Shown: positions 33,606 through 37,618 of the stretch, one piece after another
Numbering within the stretch: position 1 is the stretch's first letter
Layout: the number at the start of each line of letters is the position of its first letter
NCBI GenBank assembly: GCA_910585605.1
Contig: CAJUFL010000037.1
Coordinates: forward strand, 1 to 37,618
Source: an uncultured Lachnospiraceae bacterium
GTDB taxonomy: Bacteria > Bacillota > Clostridia > Lachnospirales > Lachnospiraceae
Direction: 5' to 3'
Length of the DNA: 37,618 nucleotides
Program-made: the position numbers and the translations under genes
The notes under the pieces: model-generated
What the model saw: only the letters and a program-made list of their open reading frames with translations
What the model was told of the DNA's origin: nothing
Databases searched by the model: none

Positions 33606-34037
33606 TTACAGATCATGTTTTTGGGGGCGTGTTTCCATCGTCCAGTTTTTTGGATTGCTGTCATCTGAAATGTTTCCTGAAAGAATGTCCTCATAATGCT
33701 TGATCTTATATTCCATGTAATCTATGGTGGTTTGTATTTCTTTCAGACGTTTGTATGCTTCTTCCCGTTGTTTCAGGAAAATGGAATACCTTGCCTTTAG
33801 GTTTTCATGGGATTCTTCTAACTGGCAAAGGCGGCAGTATTCTTTAATATCCTCAATGGATGCCCCACAGCCTTTTAAGCAGACAATGCCCTGCATCCAG
33901 TTGGCCGATTCTTCGTCAAATACACGGCGGTTTCCTCCGTCCCGTTGACAAGGGAGCAATCCAATATCTGTATAATACCGTATAGTATGTTCGGTAGTGT
34001 CAAACATTTCTGCAAACTGCCTGATTGTGTAGTACAT
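33606..34037 (-). CDS. MerR family regulator
   Basis: A 143-residue MerR regulator on the minus strand. The winged helix spans about 1-70 (YYTIRQFAEMFDTTEHTIRY, then YTDIGLLPCQRDGGNRRVF), followed by a coiled dimerisation helix and a short C-terminus. The group resembles aldo/keto-reductase-linked MerR regulators of gut Clostridia. The start at 34037 has GGAGG at 34043-34047. A longer frame to 34139 would run through the promoter and is rejected. It is divergent from the reductase at 34163 and should activate it through the 19-base-spaced promoter between them. Confidence 0.88.
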   Translation of the reverse strand: MYYTIRQFAEMFDTTEHTIRYYTDIGLLPCQRDGGNRRVFDEESANWMQGIVCLKGCGASIEDIKEYCRLCQLEESHENLKARYSIFLKQREEAYKRLKEIQTTIDYMEYKIKHYEDILSGNISDDSNPKNWTMETRPQKHDL

Positions 34038-34078
34038 GGTATCCTCCAAAAAAATTTGTGAAAATGTTAAAAAGCCTA

Positions 34079-34109
34079 TTGACTTCGTGTTACACGAACT
34101 TATTATAAT
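34079..34109 (+). promoter_or_regulatory. MerR-type promoter with 19-bp spacer
   Basis: TTGACT (34079-34084) and TATAAT (34104-34109) are 19 bases apart, two more than optimal. The spacer carries the perfect dyad TTCGTGTTACACGAA (34084-34098). This is the classic promoter that only a MerR activator can twist into shape, and it points at the gene at 34163. Confidence 0.85.
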
Positions 34110-34162
34110 TACAATAAAACAAATCTGAGGATTGTGCAAGTATCAAATACGGAGGTTTTATT

Positions 34163-34996
34163 ATGGATTTTGTAAAATTGAATAATGGCATTGAAATGCC
34201 TATGCTTGGCTTTGGAACATTTCAGGTACAAGGCGAAGAATGCGAAAAAAGTGTTCTCAGTGCAATCAAAGCGGGTTATCGTCTGATCGACACAGCGGAG
34301 GCCTATGGCAACGAAGAAGCGGTAGGTAACGCTATCGCAAAATGTGGCGTATTACGAAGCGAGCTTTTTATCACCACAAAAGTTAATTTCAAATCCTATG
34401 ACAACACAAGAATAACCGTGGAAAACTCTATGAAAAAGCTCCAAACGGAATATCTCGACATGGTACTGCTCCATTGGCCGTTCGGAAATGTTTACGGTGC
34501 CTGGCGTGATTTGGAAAAGCTGTTTGAGGAAGGAAAAATCAGAGCTATCGGTGTTTCAAACTTTGAACCGGACAGACTAATCGATCTTATTTCATTTAAT
34601 AAAGTAAAGCCGGCAATCAATCAAATCGAAACACATATCTACTGCCAGCGTCATATCGAGCATGAATGGGAAGATAAATACGGCGTAGCACATCAGGCAT
34701 ACGCTCCGCTTGGTCAAGGCCGTGCGAACGATATGTTTGAGGAAGAAGCCATAAAAAGGATTGCGGATAAGTATGGGAAAACACCAGCACAGGTATTGCT
34801 GCGTTTTCTGCTGCAAAACAATGTTGTTATTATTCCGAAATCCGTACATGAAAGCCGGATGAAAGAAAATATTGATATTTTTGATTTTGAGCTGACTGCA
34901 AATGAATTGGCAGCAATAAAGGCTTTGGATAAAAGAACGGCTATGATTGGAAATCCGGAAACGCCGGAACTGGTAGAAAGCGCAATGAAATGGTAA
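34163..34996 (+). CDS. Aldo/keto reductase, 2,5-diketogluconate reductase-like (third copy)
   Basis: A 277-residue reductase with Asp/Tyr in RLIDTAEAYGNE, Lys in FITTKVNF and His in LLHWPFGNVYG. The opening KLNNGIEMPMLGFGTFQVQG is typical of the AKR1/AKR5 group acting on keto-sugars and other carbonyls. ATG 34163 has GGAGG at 34152-34156. It is transcribed from the MerR promoter upstream. A further open run directly after the stop (34997-35182), in the same frame, is unrelated protein sequence. Confidence 0.9.
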   Translation: MDFVKLNNGIEMPMLGFGTFQVQGEECEKSVLSAIKAGYRLIDTAEAYGNEEAVGNAIAKCGVLRSELFITTKVNFKSYDNTRITVENSMKKLQTEYLDMVLLHWPFGNVYGAWRDLEKLFEEGKIRAIGVSNFEPDRLIDLISFNKVKPAINQIETHIYCQRHIEHEWEDKYGVAHQAYAPLGQGRANDMFEEEAIKRIADKYGKTPAQVLLRFLLQNNVVIIPKSVHESRMKENIDIFDFELTANELAAIKALDKRTAMIGNPETPELVESAMKW

Positions 34997-35182
34997 CTGT
35001 GGGAAAAGGCGATTACTTTCCTTTTTGCGTATACCCTGCAGCATATTCCTGTGATTGGATATCGGCCGCTTTTTATTAGCAAGCCGATGGTATGGGTGAT
35101 TGTGGCATCGATCAATTATGTTTATTATTTCAAGGGCAGGTGGGAAACAGCCAGTGCCATAGAAATAGGACAGGAGGGATGA
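34997..35182 (+). pseudogene. C-terminal relic of a membrane protein
   Basis: The stop codon of the reductase is followed in the same frame by 61 codons reading EKAITFLFAYTLQHIPVIGY, RPLFISKPMVWVIVASINYV and YYFKGRWETA, ending at TGA 35180-35182. Hydrophobic segments with a charged end suggest the tail of a multi-pass protein. It has no start, and the family is not recognised. Confidence 0.45.
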
Positions 35183-35184
35183 AC

Positions 35185-36006
35185 ATGAAAACAAGAAAAT
35201 TAAGGAATTTAACGGTATCTGCCATTGGGTATGGCTGTATGGGGCTGTCCCACGGTTATGGGGAGCTGCCGCCAGAAAAAGAAAGCATCCGGCTGATCCG
35301 GCGGGCGTATGAGCTGGGTTGTACATTTTTTGATACGGCGGAGGGTTATGGCATGGGCCATAATGAGAGTCTGGTGGGGGAAGCTCTGGAGTCGGTACGG
35401 AGCCATGTGGTGATCGCCACGAAGCTGCATATCCGAAGTGAGAGAGGCGAAAATCTAAAACGGCAGGTGGAAGAACGTCTGGACGCTTCCCTAAGAAGGC
35501 TGCGTACTGACCATGTTGACCTGTATTATCAGCACCGGGTCAATCAGGACATTCCGGTGGAGGAAGTAGCGGAAGTGATGGGTGGTCTGATAAAGAAAGG
35601 GAAGATTCTTGGATGGGGACAGTCGCAGGCGCTTCCGGAGGAGATTCGGCGGGCAAATGCGGTGACGCCGCTTACTGCCGTTCAGAGTGAATATTCTATG
35701 ATGGAGCGGATGTTTGAAAAAGAGGTTATCCCGCTCTGTGGGGAGCTTGGCATTGGATTTGTGCCGTTTTCCCCACTTGCCAGCGGATTTTTAAGTGGGA
35801 AATATGGGAAGGGCAGCACATACAGCGGGGATGATGTGAGGCGGGTGATTACCCGGTTCAGCGAGGAGAATGTGGCAGCGAACCAGCCGCTTTTGGATAT
35901 GCTCTATGCGGTCGGAGAAAAGAAGGGGGCAACGCCTGTGCAGGTTTCCCATGGTCTTAAAGAGAAAGCCAGCGTCTTGAGACGCAGCCGAGTAGGGCGG
36001 GCTTAG
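35185..36006 (+). pseudogene. Aldo/keto reductase (fourth copy), 3' end lost at an element junction
   Basis: Starting at ATG 35185 (AGGAGGG upstream) this reads as a full-style aldo/keto reductase: FFDTAEGYGMGHN, VVIATKLHIR, DLYYQHRVNQD, and on to KKGATPVQVS. Usual members continue with SLAWLL-type sequence and about 50 further residues. Here, at about 35949, the frame switches to HGLKEKASVLRRSRVGRA and ends at 36004-36006. The catalytic part is present but the last barrel helix and the C-terminal loop that shapes the cofactor pocket are missing. Insertion or deletion by the downstream mobile element is the likely cause. It might still fold partly. Confidence 0.65.
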
Positions 36007-36041
36007 AGCCCGCGTCCCTAGCCACCCGTTTTACGGGTGGG
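35972..36041. repeat. Cluster of strong hairpins at the element boundary
   Basis: Three inverted repeats lie within 70 bases: GCGTCTTGAGACGC (6-bp arms), GCGGGC-TTAGA-GCCCGC, and CACCCG-TTTTA-CGGGTG. They sit immediately after the aldo/keto reductase truncation point and before the mobilisation genes. They may be part of the element end, a transfer-origin structure, or bidirectional terminators. Confidence 0.55.
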
Positions 36042-36094
36042 GGCGACTTTCAGAAATTATCAACACAATCACAGAAAGGAACGAGGTATCGGAA

Positions 36095-36313
36095 ATGATT
36101 GAGAACAAAAATGACGCAAGCAGAAATTTAGAAAAGGCGTTACAAGCATTGCAACAGGCGAAACAGCGTGTAGCCAACGAGAAGAAAAAACAGAACGAGA
36201 AGAAACGCAAAGCCGAGAACCACCACAAGTATATCATGGGTGGTATTGTCGTGAAGTATTTCCCCGACTGTTACTGTTATGACGAGGGCAACGGAACTGA
36301 AAAACCGAGGTAA
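36095..36313 (+). CDS. DUF3847-like small mobilisation-linked protein
   Basis: A 72-residue, very basic protein. The first 50 residues are one long charged helix (EKALQALQQAKQRVANEKKK), followed by HHKYIMGGIVVKYFPDCYCY. The size, the Lys/Gln helix and the position before a MobA/MobL relaxase fit DUF3847 proteins, which occur next to such relaxases and may help relaxosome assembly. It starts at ATG 36095, preceded by AAAGGAACGAGG. Confidence 0.65.
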   Translation: MIENKNDASRNLEKALQALQQAKQRVANEKKKQNEKKRKAENHHKYIMGGIVVKYFPDCYCYDEGNGTEKPR

Positions 36314-36627
36314 CGTATTCAGCCCGTTTACAGGGTGTGCACAGATATGCCATCTGAGGTGGTATGTGCGCCCTTCGGGGAGCAAGTTTCACTTGCATGG
36401 GACTCCTCGGAGGGCGTTGTCTGCCCTGCGGCAGGCAAAAGGGGAAAAGGTCAGCAGGCTACCCTATGCAATTCCCCTTCGCAAGCTGCGCTTGCTACCC
36501 TTAAGTGAAGCCCTGCTTCGATTTGTGAACATTTGCGTTCAGACAAAAGCCAAAGTGAGGCTTTTATCTACCCACAAAGTCTATGGGTACGCCCCTCTAT
36601 CTTATCGGCAGAATGTAGGTGTTGCGT
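36314..36627 (+). other. Candidate origin of transfer region
   Basis: No gene is convincing over these 314 bases. Inverted repeats include GCAAGC-TGC-GCTTGC, TACCCA-N9-TGGGTA and an imperfect one around GCCCTTCGG/CGGAGGGC. Placement directly upstream of the relaxase gene is the usual site of oriT for MobA/MobL elements. The nick site is not identifiable by eye. Confidence 0.45.
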
Positions 36628-37618
36628 ATGGGTAATGTCACAAAACAGGCAAGCACACGTTTCTCCATAGTCAAGCGGAGCAAAGGACAGTCGGCGGTTG
36701 AAAAAGCATCATACATCAGCAGGAGTATTCTTGTGAGCGAGTATGACGGGCAGACCTACCGTCCCAAATACCATGAGGATTTAGTGCATAGCGAAATCAC
36801 TCTCCCACCAAATGCGCCCATAGAGTATGCAGACCGAGCCACCTTATGGAACGCTGTTGAACTGTCAGAGAAAGGACAGAAATCACAGCTTGCGAGAATG
36901 TTAAAAGCGTCACTCCCCAACGAATGGAGTTATGAACTTGCAGAGGAAGTTGTGAGGGATTACGTTCAGCGGAATTTTGTTGATAAGGGAATGTGTGCGG
37001 ATTGGGCAATCCATGACAGCGAGAACGACAAAGGACAGCGCAATCTCCATATCCATGTTTTACTCACAATGCGCCCCTTCACTGAAAACGGGGAATGGGG
37101 AGCGAAACAGAAGAAAATCTATGACCTTGACGAAAACGGCGAGCGTATTCCCGTCATTGACAAAAAGACAGGACAGCAGAAAGTTGACAAGTGCAACCGC
37201 AAACAATGGAAATGCCACACCGCCGACAGCACCGACTGGAACAGCAGGGAAAACGCCAAAATGTGGCGCAAGGATTTAGCCGACACAATCAATGCCACCA
37301 ATGAGCAGTTGGGGATTGCGCTACATTGGGAACACCACTCTTTTAAGGAACAGGGGATTGACAGAGAGCCGACTATCCATATCGGGGCGGTTGCCAACGC
37401 TTTAGAACGCAAGGGCATACAGACCGAGAGGGGCAACATCAATCGGAAAATCAACAAGCATAACATTCTGTTGGAGCAGGCAAAAGAAATACTCATGCTT
37501 GCCAAGCAGGAACTTCACAGCGCACAGTACGCAACGTACAAAAGTACGCAGATTAAAAATACGGCGGTCAGCGTGAAGAATGAAGTCATGGAGATGATTG
37601 CAAAAGTGAGGGAGCGCA
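36628..37618 (+). CDS. MobA/MobL family relaxase, partial (runs off the window)
   Basis: An open frame of 330 codons from ATG 36628 to the last base, with no stop. The N-terminal relaxase domain has an early tyrosine in KASYISR (Y29), the probable catalytic residue, and the metal-binding NLHIHVLLTMRPF with H141 and H143. These match MobA/MobL (MOBQ-type) nicking enzymes, which cut at oriT and lead the strand into the recipient. The C-terminal half is truncated by the window. Base composition is higher in GC than the cassette at the start. It follows the DUF3847-like gene and the presumed oriT. Confidence 0.9.
   Translation, partial: MGNVTKQASTRFSIVKRSKGQSAVEKASYISRSILVSEYDGQTYRPKYHEDLVHSEITLPPNAPIEYADRATLWNAVELSEKGQKSQLARMLKASLPNEWSYELAEEVVRDYVQRNFVDKGMCADWAIHDSENDKGQRNLHIHVLLTMRPFTENGEWGAKQKKIYDLDENGERIPVIDKKTGQQKVDKCNRKQWKCHTADSTDWNSRENAKMWRKDLADTINATNEQLGIALHWEHHSFKEQGIDREPTIHIGAVANALERKGIQTERGNINRKINKHNILLEQAKEILMLAKQELHSAQYATYKSTQIKNTAVSVKNEVMEMIAKVRER

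Noticed and set aside
36279..36635. 118-codon open frame before the relaxase
   Set aside because: It overlaps the DUF3847-like gene and the hairpin-rich candidate oriT, with no protein-like pattern.
1..37618. CRISPR arrays, tRNA, rRNA or complete insertion sequences
   Set aside because: No regularly spaced repeats, no tRNA cloverleaf or rRNA-like sequence, and no transposase frame were seen on either strand.

Overview
The window reads as a mosaic accessory region from a low-GC Gram-positive gut bacterium, most likely a Clostridia/Lachnospiraceae-type Firmicute. The grounds are AGGAGG-type ribosome binding sites, some TTG/GTG starts, lipobox lipoproteins, and many fragments of the Tn1549-type conjugative element family (RepA/DUF6017-like replication protein, VirD4/TraG coupling protein, Maff2, sigma-like factor, cysteine-rich KTR proteins, large serine recombinase). 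Family names come from reading the translations by eye; no database search was run.

Region 1 (1-8475) is a strongly AT-rich, tightly packed, same-strand cassette. It holds three paralogous proteins of 534-584 residues. Each has a coiled N-terminus, a conserved helical core and a C-terminal double membrane anchor. Between them lie a 56-residue peptide, a 163-residue helical protein and a Ycf46-like AAA+ ATPase. A broken gene precedes the set and small zinc-ribbon genes follow. I know no described system with this composition, and it is the best candidate for something new in the window.

Region 2 (8476-24230) is a decayed conjugative-element backbone carrying intact cargo. The broken parts are the replication protein, a VirD4 gene with an internal deletion fused to maff2, a sigma-like gene split into two oppositely oriented halves, two KTR genes (one decayed), and a serine recombinase fragment. 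The intact cargo is a zinc-ribbon membrane protein, a DinB-like protein, a CPBP protease, MarR-MATE, TetR-MFS, and a GntR-regulated pair of ABC transporters. This is an efflux and self-protection collection with largely self-contained regulation.

Region 3 (24363-33582) is one long redox operon behind a perfect consensus promoter overlapped by a palindrome, with a second palindrome just downstream. It encodes a flavin reductase-like protein, a TetR regulator, two aldo/keto reductases, an FMN reductase-like flavodoxin, three exported flavodoxin-type lipoproteins (one fused to a formylglycine-generating-enzyme-like domain), a cyclophilin-like lipoprotein, a deletion-scarred flavodoxin, a carboxymuconolactone decarboxylase-cupin fusion, and a DUF4405 cytochrome b-like membrane protein. 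I infer a stress-induced module that detoxifies electrophiles or carbonyls and may move electrons across the membrane to extracytoplasmic flavodoxins.

Region 4 (33606-36006) has a divergent MerR regulator and aldo/keto reductase sharing a textbook MerR promoter (19-bp spacer with a perfect dyad). A fourth aldo/keto reductase follows, cut off at its 3' end. Region 5 (35950-37618) begins at that truncation and is a second mobile element: strong hairpins, a DUF3847-like small protein, a candidate transfer origin, and a MobA/MobL relaxase running off the window.
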